This document shows positions 25,865-34,731 of a DNA stretch of 64,000 bases, in pieces. Under the pieces are notes generated by a model. It searched no databases and was not told the DNA's origin. It saw only the letters and a list, made by a program, of their open reading frames with translations. The stretch is from Actinomycetota bacterium (GTDB taxonomy: Bacteria; Actinomycetota; Acidimicrobiia; Acidimicrobiales; Poriferisodalaceae): the NCBI GenBank assembly GCA_014238065.1, contig JABABU010000033.1, positions 40,511 to 104,510 on the forward strand, read 5' to 3'. Position 1 is the stretch's first letter; each line of letters starts with the position of its first letter. A program made the position numbers and the translations under genes.

Positions 25865-26854
25865 TCATGCATAACGGGCTCTGGCAGTGGCCGCGTCGAT
25901 GATGCGCGGGTCGATCTTGGTGTACACGAAGTCGACGAGCCCACTGACGACGACATAGATCGCTCCGATGTACAGGGTGATCCCCTGGATCAGATATATG
26001 TCGCGGTTGAGGATCGCCTCGAACAGCTGGGGCCCGATGCCGCCGATCCCGAACACGATCTCGACCACGACCGCGCCACCGAGCAGCGTGCTCAGGTTCA
26101 AACCGATGACCGTGAGCAGACCCACCGACGACGGTCGGAGGACGTGCCGGAACATGAGATAGCGGGGACTGAGACCCTTGGCTTTGGCGGCACTGACGAA
26201 CTCGGCGGAGAAGGTCTCGACGATGTCGGCTCTCACCACTCGAGCGAAACCCCCGATCTCGGCGAACGCCAGAGTGAAGGCAGGGAGCATGAGCGTCGTG
26301 AAATTCCCTGTATAGGAGTCGGTAAGCCTCGTCCAGCCACTCGCCGGGAGCCAGCCCAGTTGCTCGGCGAACAGCCAGATGAGAAAGAGCCCCGAGACGA
26401 AGACCGGGACCGACATCATCATCTGGACAACACTCGAGACCATCCGGCCCGACCAATGTTCGTCGCGATAGGCGCTGAACACGCCGAGAGGAACACTGAT
26501 GACGACCGCGAGCACGATCGACGTGAGTGCCAGCTGGGTCGTGATCGGCGCCCTGTGGCCGATGACCTCGGTCACAAGCTGGCCGTTGCGTGAGGTGCTG
26601 TTCAGGTCGCCCGTGACCACGTCGCCGAGCCACTTCAGATACCGCAACCACACGGGGTCGTTGAGTCGGTATTGCTCGATGATCTGACCGCAGAATCCGC
26701 CCACCGCGTCACGGGGGCACCCTCCCAGAACAACGGCGCCCACTCCCCCATCGATCGTCCACTCGATCATGAAGTACGTGATGACCGTGAGCGCTATGAG
26801 CGTCGCTATTCCGCGCAGAATTCTTCGCCAGAGAAAGCTCAACCCGGATTTCAC
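25865..26854 (-). CDS. ABC transporter permease, DppB/OppB type
   Basis: 329 residues with six membrane helices. The ABC-permease (EAA) loop is present: EFVSAAKAKGLSPRYLMFRHVLRPS, cut here as FVSAAKAKGLSP and FRHVLRPSS. The periplasmic N-terminal region before it (YRLNDPVWLRYLKWLGDVV) is typical of DppB/OppB, which form half of a peptide or nickel importer. The partner permease DppC, the ATPases and the binding protein are not next to it: upstream is a divergent amidase and downstream a DUF2007-like gene. GTG 26854 matches family length; the open frame reaches far upstream but lacks family sequence. Confidence 0.9.
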   Translation of the reverse strand: MKSGLSFLWRRILRGIATLIALTVITYFMIEWTIDGGVGAVVLGGCPRDAVGGFCGQIIEQYRLNDPVWLRYLKWLGDVVTGDLNSTSRNGQLVTEVIGHRAPITTQLALTSIVLAVVISVPLGVFSAYRDEHWSGRMVSSVVQMMMSVPVFVSGLFLIWLFAEQLGWLPASGWTRLTDSYTGNFTTLMLPAFTLAFAEIGGFARVVRADIVETFSAEFVSAAKAKGLSPRYLMFRHVLRPSSVGLLTVIGLNLSTLLGGAVVVEIVFGIGGIGPQLFEAILNRDIYLIQGITLYIGAIYVVVSGLVDFVYTKIDPRIIDAATARARYA

Positions 26855-27050
26855 CGCCGAGATCCTATTGCTCGCGCTCTCCTGCGACCATCTCAACCAA
26901 GGTCGCGCTTCTCGAAGGCCACCAGCTTCCCCAGCACCTGAGCATGACCCACCTCCAGCGCCCGGTCCACCCAACCGGGCGACACGACCCGAAGCCGACC
27001 CCGCCGGGCCAGAGGCGGCAACCAGCGAGAAGTCATCCCGAGGACCTAGG

Positions 27051-28535
27051 TTGCAGAACGTGGAGTGGATTGAAGAGCAGACGATCGCCGAACTCCGCTC
27101 GGCGATGGAGACCAGCGAGCGAACCGCGGTCGAGATCACCGAGGCCTACCTCGAACGCATCGAGCGAATCGATCCGGATCTGCGATCGATTGTCGAGGTG
27201 AATCCTGACGCACGATCGATCGCATCCGACCTCGACGCCGAACGAGCAGCCGGTTCGATCCGAGGCCCGCTGCACGGGATCCCGATCGTGCTGAAGGAGA
27301 ACATCGACACAGCAGATTCGATGCTCACCACTGCAGGCTCCCTCGCTCTCGTCGAATCGATGCCGACGACCGACTCGACAACGGCATCGCGGCTCCGAGC
27401 TGCGGGTGCTGTGATCCTCGGCAAGGCAGGAATGAGCGAGTGGGCATTCTTCCGTTCAAGCGGTGGATCCTCGGGCTGGAGCGCACGGAACGGGCAGGTT
27501 CGCAATCCCTACGACCCAGCGAGAACAACCGGAGGATCAAGCTCAGGATCGGGAGCATCGCCTTCGGCCAACCTGACCGCAGCCGCCATCGGGACAGAGA
27601 CAGACGGGTCGATCGTTTCGCCGGCCAATGCAAATGGCATCGTCGGATTGAAGCCGACAGTCGGCCTCACCAGCCGCGCCGGCGTCATCCCCATCTCGGG
27701 AACACAGGACACAATCGGCCCACTTGCCCGAACCGTGGCCGATGCGGCCGCCGTCCTGACGGCTCTGGCAGGATCCGACCCACGCGATCAGGCGACAGCG
27801 GCTGCCGACCGGCAGATGGCATCCGACTACACAGCATTCGTCGGCGATGGCGGCCTGGAGACGGCGCGCATCGGACTCGCCACCGCATTCTTGGGGAAGT
27901 CGAAGAAGACAGATGCCGTCCTCCGGAACGCCGTCGAGTCGATGACCTCCGCAGGAGCGGTCATCGTTGACGTTCCGGAGCTCGCAGAGTCGAAACAACT
28001 CAGCGACGCCAAGATGAAAGTCCTGCTGTTCGAGTTCAAAGTGCACTTGGCCGAATACCTCGCAACAAGAACAGCCGGATCACCGAGGACGCTCGCCGAC
28101 ATCATCGAGTTCGACCAGATCAATTCCGCCGTGGAGATGATCCACTTCGATGACGACCTTCATCAACTCGCACAGGCGACTGACGGACTCGACAGTGATG
28201 AGTACCTCCTCGCGAGACGAACCGCACGCCGCCTCGGAGCCGAAGAAGGCATCGATCGCGTTCTCGACGAACACGACGTCGTCGCCATCATTGCCCCAAC
28301 CGGACCGCCTGCCCCGATGATCGACTGGGTCAACGGCGAACACCGCATTCTCGGAAGCTCGAGCCATGCAGCAGCAGCGGGTTACCCGCTAATCAGCGTC
28401 CCGGCTGGTTACATCGCCGGTCTGCCCGTCGGCATCACTTTCATGGGAACCGCCTGGAGCGAACCGACTCTCCTTCGACTCTCGTCCGCCTTCGAACATG
28501 CCCGCGGCCCACGCACGCCGCCTCTGCAACGATGA
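27051..28535 (+). CDS. Amidase signature family enzyme
   Basis: 494 residues. Ser-Ser-Lys hydrolase of amides. The Lys sits in HGIPIVLKENIDT, the first Ser in TTGGSSSGSGAS, and the nucleophile Ser in GTETDGSIVSPA. It differs from GatA (no indolylacetamide-type insert) and is likely a broad amidase; its substrate is unknown. TTG 27051 has GAGG seven bases upstream; GTG 27060 is an alternative. Divergent from the peptide permease, which could supply substrates such as amidated peptides; this is inference. Confidence 0.9.
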   Translation: MQNVEWIEEQTIAELRSAMETSERTAVEITEAYLERIERIDPDLRSIVEVNPDARSIASDLDAERAAGSIRGPLHGIPIVLKENIDTADSMLTTAGSLALVESMPTTDSTTASRLRAAGAVILGKAGMSEWAFFRSSGGSSGWSARNGQVRNPYDPARTTGGSSSGSGASPSANLTAAAIGTETDGSIVSPANANGIVGLKPTVGLTSRAGVIPISGTQDTIGPLARTVADAAAVLTALAGSDPRDQATAAADRQMASDYTAFVGDGGLETARIGLATAFLGKSKKTDAVLRNAVESMTSAGAVIVDVPELAESKQLSDAKMKVLLFEFKVHLAEYLATRTAGSPRTLADIIEFDQINSAVEMIHFDDDLHQLAQATDGLDSDEYLLARRTARRLGAEEGIDRVLDEHDVVAIIAPTGPPAPMIDWVNGEHRILGSSSHAAAAGYPLISVPAGYIAGLPVGITFMGTAWSEPTLLRLSSAFEHARGPRTPPLQR

Positions 28536-28558
28536 AGGTGTCACACATGGTCATCGTT
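28528..28558. terminator. Inverted repeat shared by two convergent stop codons
   Basis: Perfect 8-bp arms (28528-28535 and 28551-28558) around a 15-nt loop. The amidase stop codon is in the left arm and the stop of the convergent ligase gene is in the right arm, so it could serve as a two-way terminator. No T-tract on either side. Confidence 0.4.
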
Positions 28559-30350
28559 GTTCGACGGTGATGACTGCCGGGTCAGGATCAGAGGCGTAGA
28601 GACGCTCGATGTCGTCAGCCCGGTGCGTCTGCGCCGCCCCTTGATTGATGTAACCCTTGTCGGTGATCTCGTTCGCGCCAGCGTCCGGGGGAGAGCCGAG
28701 CAGCAAGAACCGATCGATCCGCTGTGACGATCCGGGGTTGGCCTCGTTGTGGTGACGGAGGCCGGCAGCGATCACATCACGAACAGCATCTTGGGAGCCG
28801 AGAGCGTCGCACTTCTCGACGTTTGGCCACAGCAGCAGTGCGACGTAACGCTGGTTCAGTCCACACACGACGGCGTCACGGACATATGGCGACGTTGCGG
28901 TGACCACTTCGGCTCGAAGCGAGCCGGCTGACACCCATGTTCCGCTCTGTAGTTTGAACTGCTCGGCCACGCGGCCCGCGAACACAAGCCCCTCGTCAGG
29001 ATCGCTGGAGTCGAACCATTTCACCGCGTCACCCATACGGAAAAAGCCATCTTCGTCGAACGACTCTGCAGTTTTCTCCGGCGCATTCAGATACCCGGGT
29101 GTGGTCGCTGCTGAGAGCACCCTGAGCTCGAATCGTTCATCGTCGAGGGGCACGAGCTTGATCGCGGCACCAGGCTCTGGCAGCCCGATCACTTCAGGGC
29201 TCGACACCGGCCAGAAACGGGCGAGGCCAAGACTCACCTCGGTCGACTTCAGCGTGGAGCTGAGGATCACGCGGCCACCCATGTACTTCTCGGTCAGATC
29301 TGCGATCCGCTCGGCGAGCGCCATCGGCATCGCGGCGGAGCCTGAAGCCATACTTCGTACATTCGAGAAGAAGGTTCGAGCCAGGTCATGGTCTGCTTCG
29401 AGGGCCTCTGCCAGCATCGCCCAACCAAGCGGCGAACCGACATAGGTCGTCGGCTTCACGACCTTCAGGTTCTCGATCGTCGCTCGATGCTGGCCGGGAA
29501 CGGGCCTGCCGGTGTCGAGATAGATCGACCCTGCGGAGTTCACGATCGAGTTGATGCGCATCACGCCCGCACCGACATGACTCCATGGCATCCACTCGAG
29601 CACGCGCACTTCCTCTTCAGAGGCACCTCGCGCTCCTCTGACCTCGACACCGGCGATCAACTTGCATGCCATGCCGTGGGTGTGGATGACACCTTTTGGC
29701 ATGCCCGTCGACCCCGACGTGAACATGTAGCGGGTGATGGTGTCGTGGGTGATCGTGTCGATCACGACATCGACCGCTGTAGTCGAGGCTGTCGCCACCA
29801 CGTCAGCGAACTCGACTCCCATCCGATCTCCGAGCTCGACAGAGATGAACGTCACCGAATCGAAATCGAACCCAACACTGGTCAGCGCCGCTTCGTGAGT
29901 GGCCATTTCCTCTGCGAACACGAATACCGGCTTCACCAAGTCCAGAACTGCACCGAGCTTCGGGTACGCACCAGGGATCGTCGAGTACGAGAGACTCACC
30001 GGCGCGTACGGCACGGCAGCAAGCTGCGCACCCCACGCCATCAGGAAGTGGCTGATCGAGCTGCCTGACAGGATCGCAAGCGGTCGATGCACAGATGCGC
30101 CATTGTCCAACAGCCACTGCGCCACCGAACGGCAACCGTTCAACGCATCGGCATAGGTGAGACGATGCCACACGCCCTCGTCATCGAGTTCGGCGAGCAG
30201 CGTGCGCTCCGGGAATCGCTCGGCGCGATCGAGAAAGACGTGCACCATGCTGCGGTTCACATCGCTGAGTTCGATCGGGTTCGTCAGGATCATCGACCCG
30301 TCGGAGCGCTGCTCGATCACAACACGCTTCGGCGCCTGTTCACCGGGCAC
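28551..30350 (-). CDS. AMP-binding acid-CoA ligase, feruloyl-CoA synthase-like
   Basis: 599 residues of the ANL superfamily. ATP-binding loop YMFTSGSTGMPKGVIHTHG, adenylate motif ending RMGDAV, and a C-terminal lysine in NEITDKGYIN. The early run SLSYSTIPGAYPKLGAVLDLVKP, broken here into SLSYSTIPGAYPKL and LDLVKPVFVF, is characteristic of feruloyl-CoA synthases, which activate ferulate and related aromatic acids in the cytosol. Substrate choice is uncertain. No ech or vdh genes (rest of the classic ferulate path) are adjacent. Confidence 0.85.
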   Translation of the reverse strand: MPGEQAPKRVVIEQRSDGSMILTNPIELSDVNRSMVHVFLDRAERFPERTLLAELDDEGVWHRLTYADALNGCRSVAQWLLDNGASVHRPLAILSGSSISHFLMAWGAQLAAVPYAPVSLSYSTIPGAYPKLGAVLDLVKPVFVFAEEMATHEAALTSVGFDFDSVTFISVELGDRMGVEFADVVATASTTAVDVVIDTITHDTITRYMFTSGSTGMPKGVIHTHGMACKLIAGVEVRGARGASEEEVRVLEWMPWSHVGAGVMRINSIVNSAGSIYLDTGRPVPGQHRATIENLKVVKPTTYVGSPLGWAMLAEALEADHDLARTFFSNVRSMASGSAAMPMALAERIADLTEKYMGGRVILSSTLKSTEVSLGLARFWPVSSPEVIGLPEPGAAIKLVPLDDERFELRVLSAATTPGYLNAPEKTAESFDEDGFFRMGDAVKWFDSSDPDEGLVFAGRVAEQFKLQSGTWVSAGSLRAEVVTATSPYVRDAVVCGLNQRYVALLLWPNVEKCDALGSQDAVRDVIAAGLRHHNEANPGSSQRIDRFLLLGSPPDAGANEITDKGYINQGAAQTHRADDIERLYASDPDPAVITVEQR

Positions 30351-30452
30351 AGGACCTCCCGACAGTTCTGGTGCGAGTCAGATCACGGTATCCGACCAGA
30401 CAACGCCGACTCCAACTACACCGTGATGACCGATCGGCGTAACGTGTCGCAG

Positions 30453-32114
30453 ATGTCGGATATTTTCGAACTCAGCAACCGCGCCGTCGAACTCATCGCC
30501 GACAACGACCCGATCGGTGCCACGTTCATGGGCATCATCGGCCGTGACCACCTGTGGACCGACTTCTCACCGGCCGGGCACCGGGCGCGGCATGACACCT
30601 GGACTGCGATCCGCGCCGATGCTCTCGCCATCGACACAGCGACCGACATCGACTGGCTAGCCAAGCGTGTGCTTCTGGCCGAGGCCGATGAGGCCATCGA
30701 CCTGTTCGAACAAGGCGACCACTACCGCGATCTGAACAGCATCGTGTCGTCGCTCCAGAACATCAAGGACGTCCTCGACGTCATGGGCCGAGACAGCGCC
30801 GAAGAGTGGTCGAACATCGCTGCGCGCGTCGAGACGATGGACTGTGCTGTCGGCGGGTACCAGATGACATTGGCCGAGGGGCTCACCAAGGGATTCGCTG
30901 TCGCCAGACGACAGGTCGAAGCCGCAATCGTCGAGGCGCAGATCATGGGTGGCGAAGAATCGCCGTTCTTCGGCCTCGTGAACGAATTCGGCGACTGCGG
31001 TATCGACGACCCCGATCTTGCAGCGCGTCTCTCCGTCGGGGTCGAGGTTGCTCGGTGTGAGTATGCCCAACTCGGTGAGTGGCTCGAGTCGACCTACCTC
31101 CCCCACGCCGTCGAGAAGGACGCATGCGGTCGCCAGAGGTACATCTCCGAAGCTCGTAAGCACCTTGGGATGACGATCGACATCGACGACACATACACCT
31201 GGGGATGGTCCGAGATCGACCGGCTCAGAGCCCGGATGGCAGAGGTATGCCGTGACATCGATTCCGGCAAGACGGTCGAAGAAGTCGTCGAGATGCTGGA
31301 GACGGACGAGAGTCGGGCTGCTGGAAGCGTCGAGGAGTTCATCGCAACGATGCAGCAGGTCCAGAACAACGCTGTCGAACAACTCGCTGGTGTCCACTTC
31401 GACGTTCCAGAGCAGATTCTCCACGTCGACGTGAAGGTCTCGCCTCCAGGCGGAGCGTTGGCACCGTATTACAACGGACCATCAGAGGACTTCAGTCGTC
31501 CTGGCTCGGTCTGGTACCCGATCGGCTCGAAGACCACGTTCCCGCTATGGGAAGAGATGAGCACGGCATACCACGAAGGATTTCCCGGCCACCACCTGCA
31601 GGTCGGCGTGCAGACTGCGATGGGAGATCGGCTGTCGCGATTCCACCGCGTCGCAGTGTGGTCGACCGGCGCCGGCGAGGGCTGGGCGCTGTACGCCGAG
31701 CACCTGATGGGAGAACTCGGCTTCCACGATCGCCCTGAGTACGAGCTCGGCATGCTCGTTGCTCAGTTGATGCGTGCATGTCGAGTGGTCATCGACATCG
31801 GTTCTCACTGCGAACTGCCAATTCCGGATAGCGCGCCGTTCCACCCTGGCCAGGAATGGTCCTGGGATCTCGCCGCGGAGATGCTGACGACGGTGGCGTT
31901 CCAGGCCGAGGACATGGCGCGGTCAGAGGCAACCCGCTATCTGGGTTGGCCCGGTCAGGCAATCTCATACAAAATCGGCGAGAAGGTCATTCTCGACCTC
32001 CGCGAGGAGCTGAGCCAGCGTGACGACTTCGACCTCAAACGGTTCCACTCGAATGTATTGAGCGTGGGCTCGATCGGCCTCGAACTGCTTCAAGAACTCG
32101 TACGCGCCGCCTAG
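30453..32114 (+). CDS. DUF885 family putative metallohydrolase
   Basis: 553 residues of DUF885, a family of metal-dependent peptidase-like proteins. The diagnostic segment YHEGFPGHHLQ (a HExxxxHH type site) is intact, and a distal Glu lies in GAGEGWALYAEHLM, a likely third ligand. The function is not established experimentally for this group. ATG 30453 gives MSDIFELSNRAVE, which matches family N-termini; ATG 30426 would add nine residues. No signal peptide. It lies divergent from the feruloyl-CoA synthase-like gene. Confidence 0.88.
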   Translation: MSDIFELSNRAVELIADNDPIGATFMGIIGRDHLWTDFSPAGHRARHDTWTAIRADALAIDTATDIDWLAKRVLLAEADEAIDLFEQGDHYRDLNSIVSSLQNIKDVLDVMGRDSAEEWSNIAARVETMDCAVGGYQMTLAEGLTKGFAVARRQVEAAIVEAQIMGGEESPFFGLVNEFGDCGIDDPDLAARLSVGVEVARCEYAQLGEWLESTYLPHAVEKDACGRQRYISEARKHLGMTIDIDDTYTWGWSEIDRLRARMAEVCRDIDSGKTVEEVVEMLETDESRAAGSVEEFIATMQQVQNNAVEQLAGVHFDVPEQILHVDVKVSPPGGALAPYYNGPSEDFSRPGSVWYPIGSKTTFPLWEEMSTAYHEGFPGHHLQVGVQTAMGDRLSRFHRVAVWSTGAGEGWALYAEHLMGELGFHDRPEYELGMLVAQLMRACRVVIDIGSHCELPIPDSAPFHPGQEWSWDLAAEMLTTVAFQAEDMARSEATRYLGWPGQAISYKIGEKVILDLREELSQRDDFDLKRFHSNVLSVGSIGLELLQELVRAA

Positions 32115-32154
32115 AAAATCCGCGTGTGAGAGATCCGTATTGTTTGGAATAACC

Positions 32155-33018
32155 TCACCCCGTTGTCGATTCGGAGAAGATGTTCCAGAGTTCGCCGAGG
32201 ATGGGGCGGTCGGTCCCGGCGATGATGCCGTCGTGGCGTTCGGCCATCCGCCCCTGGAAGACCTGGTCGGTGAAGATCCAGAACTGGTTGTCCCTGATCG
32301 CGTTGATGACGAGCTCAGCGACTTCTGCCGGCGGCTTCTGCGTGCTGAACGCTTCGAGGACGGCCTCTCGGATGACTTCTTCTTCCTCGGATCGTTCCGG
32401 TATTTTGACCGCGATGTCCTCTGGCAGGTTCCGAGCCGAGTCGGCGATCTTCGTTGCGACAAACCCAGGACACAGACAGCTCACACCGACGTCAGTTCCT
32501 GTGGTTTCCTCGGCGATCGTCTCCGACAACGCAACGACGCCGAACTTTGCGACGTTGTATGGCGCCATGTTGGTGAAGCACAACTGACCGGCGACCGACG
32601 CCGTGTTGATTATGTGGCCTTCATTCTGAGCAAGCATGTGTGGCAGGAATGTCTTGCAGCCATAGATCACTCCCCAGAGGTCGACGCCGAGCACCCATTC
32701 CCACATGTCGACTGAGCACTCCGCCACGGGTCCTCCTCCCCCGACACCGGCGTTGTTGCACAACACGTGCGCTGCACCGAATCGATCGACGGTTGCGTCG
32801 AACATGTCATGGACCGCCTCGAGGCTCGACACGTCGACAGTCAACGCAAGGACGTCGGCCGTCTCGGCCAGGCGGTCGGCCTCGATCTGAAGCGGACCGG
32901 CCTCGACATCGGCCATCACGACATTCATGCCCTCGTCAGCGAACGTCTCGGCGAACGCGAGCCCCATGCCACTCGCGGCTCCGGTGACAACTGCGGTCTT
33001 ACCTGCCAGATCCTGCAT
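32155..33018 (-). CDS. Short-chain dehydrogenase/reductase (SDR)
   Basis: 287 residues with a classical SDR layout: cofactor motif TGAASGMGLAFAE at residue 11 on, NNAGVGGGGP, and the catalytic Ser and Tyr-Lys in NTASVAG and PYNVAKFG. The residue after the second strand, in VVMADVEAGP, is Asp, which favours NAD(H). The substrate is unknown. ATG 33018 fits; the frame is open further upstream but those residues are not SDR-like. Confidence 0.92.
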   Translation of the reverse strand: MQDLAGKTAVVTGAASGMGLAFAETFADEGMNVVMADVEAGPLQIEADRLAETADVLALTVDVSSLEAVHDMFDATVDRFGAAHVLCNNAGVGGGGPVAECSVDMWEWVLGVDLWGVIYGCKTFLPHMLAQNEGHIINTASVAGQLCFTNMAPYNVAKFGVVALSETIAEETTGTDVGVSCLCPGFVATKIADSARNLPEDIAVKIPERSEEEEVIREAVLEAFSTQKPPAEVAELVINAIRDNQFWIFTDQVFQGRMAERHDGIIAGTDRPILGELWNIFSESTTG

Positions 33019-33179
33019 CTCAGCCCTCTGTGTGGAAGCTCGCGCCGGACAACGCTGTCCGGCGCTTACCGTCGATCCTGCCAGCTTTGCATTTCGTCGA
33101 CCTTGGGCCGACCCGAACACAGAAGTGTTCCCGCCGGCATCGAGCGGGACCTACCAGGAGTGCGATGACGGCGAACGGC

Positions 33180-33848
33180 CTAACGCCCGAGGGCCACCTC
33201 GACCGGGGGCAGCCCGAGATACTCCCTGAGAAGTGTGTCGTCGGGTCTGGGAATTGAGCGATCGGACGTGGATGAAGCTACGAACGCGATCGTGAACAAC
33301 TGGCCTTCCTGCTGGTGGGGTTGATCGAACCGAATGCCGGCCAACTCTTCGGTGTAGACGGTTGGACTCACGTCGTCGACCGTGTCCCACTTGAGCACCC
33401 TGATGTCGGCCGGCTCGCCTCCGCACGAGTCGATCCCTTCTTCGAATTCGCCACTCGGAACTGCAATGAGGTCGTCGGAGAGATGGCCGAGCGACTCAGT
33501 GAAGAACACGCCGAGCGTCGCATTCTTCCCAGCGACCCGTTCTTGGAACGGGTGAATGTGAATCAGCCCTTCGCCATGGGTGTGAATGCCGGTGATGTCA
33601 TCGCGTGAGTCTTCGGGGAAGGGCCGCACCTTCTCTCCACACACGTATATGAGATACGTCGAGTGGAAGTGGTCTTCATTCGCTCGCGGGCGTCCGTCCG
33701 CGACCGCAGCAACCGTTGTCGTCGACTCCGCCGCTGCGGAAGTCGTCGAGGTCGACGTAGTGACGGCAACCGAGAAGTCGTCGCGCCCATCACCGCTGCA
33801 CGCCACAACGAGCAGGCAGCTGACCGAAAATGTGACAAGTAGACGCAT
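33180..33848 (-). CDS. Predicted His-rich lipoprotein, unknown function
   Basis: 222 residues. Signal peptide with lipobox LLVVAC, then a Ser/Thr-rich stretch (about 28-48), then a conserved-looking globular part. Residues around 55-105 carry DHFHSTYLIYVCGEKV and GIHTHGEGLIHIHPF, dense in His and likely to bind metal, followed by GKNATLGVFF. I have seen this His-motif style in other actinobacterial secreted proteins of unknown function, but cannot name an activity. Two Cys (in YVCGEK and DSCGGE) could form a disulfide. Placed between the SDR gene and an O-methyltransferase gene, all on the minus strand. Confidence 0.7.
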   Translation of the reverse strand: MRLLVTFSVSCLLVVACSGDGRDDFSVAVTTSTSTTSAAAESTTTVAAVADGRPRANEDHFHSTYLIYVCGEKVRPFPEDSRDDITGIHTHGEGLIHIHPFQERVAGKNATLGVFFTESLGHLSDDLIAVPSGEFEEGIDSCGGEPADIRVLKWDTVDDVSPTVYTEELAGIRFDQPHQQEGQLFTIAFVASSTSDRSIPRPDDTLLREYLGLPPVEVALGR

Positions 33849-33902
33849 CGATCGTCGAAACTACCGCCCCGACCGGTGACGGCGTTTCATCGACGGGACT
33901 TC

Positions 33903-34553
33903 TTACAGCCGCTGGTGCATCGAGACACCGTCGCCGATCGGCAGCAGCGTCGAGAACGTCCTGTGGTCACGAAGCACGTGGGCGTTGAATTCGCGGAGCG
34001 CGACGGTGTCGGGGTCATCGACTGATTCGTCGATGACGCGACCGCTCCACAGAACATTGTCGACGAGGATGACGCCTCCCACTCGGAGCTTCGGCACGAT
34101 GAGCTCGTAGTAGCTGAGGTACCCGGTCTTGTCAGCGTCGATGAACGCCAGATCGATGGGTTCGCCGGATGGCAGCGCTGAGAGTGTTTCGATCGCCGGA
34201 GCAATCCGCAGCTCGATCTGCGAGTCGACCCCAGCCGCTTGCCAAGCGTCGCGAGCCACGGCAGTCCATTCTTCGGAGACATCACAGCAAATGAGGCGAC
34301 CTCCACTGGGCAACCCCTTGGCGATTGCCAACGACGACCGGCCAGTGAATGTCCCGACTTCAACAGCGAGTTCGACGCCCATCGCACGGGTGAGGATCTC
34401 GAGGTAACGAGCTTGATGTTCCGAGACGGACATGACGGCAAGCCGCCCTGCGACATCAGCGGTTCTGGCAAGTAGCGCTGCGACGTCGGGGCCCGAAGGA
34501 CTGCCGTTCACCTCGACGTAGTTGCTGAGTTCCTGGCTGTGGAGGATCGGCAT
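33903..34553 (-). CDS. SAM-dependent O-methyltransferase, caffeoyl-CoA OMT family
   Basis: 216 residues. Methyltransferase family 3: VEVGTFTGRSSLAIAKGLP (SAM-binding glycine loop), ICCDVSEEW, and the metal-binding DLAFIDADKTGYLSYYE with GGVILVDNVLWSG. These enzymes methylate catechol-type hydroxyls in the cytosol. The presence of a feruloyl-CoA synthase-like gene 4 kb away makes an aromatic substrate plausible, but that is inference. ATG 34553 gives MPILHSQELS; the frame is open further upstream without family resemblance. Confidence 0.93.
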   Translation of the reverse strand: MPILHSQELSNYVEVNGSPSGPDVAALLARTADVAGRLAVMSVSEHQARYLEILTRAMGVELAVEVGTFTGRSSLAIAKGLPSGGRLICCDVSEEWTAVARDAWQAAGVDSQIELRIAPAIETLSALPSGEPIDLAFIDADKTGYLSYYELIVPKLRVGGVILVDNVLWSGRVIDESVDDPDTVALREFNAHVLRDHRTFSTLLPIGDGVSMHQRL

Positions 34554-34731
34554 GAACCGACGATAGCCACAAGCTGGCACGCGACAGGACTCCGAGCCTG
34601 GTCCCAGAGTCTGCAGGTAGCGACCTGAGATGGCAGCCGCCACTGGTCGTCATCGAATCGACTCACAAGCGGTGCAGAACGCTCGACCGACGACCGCTGG
34701 CCCCGCGAGATCAGGACCTCCGGCCACGCTG

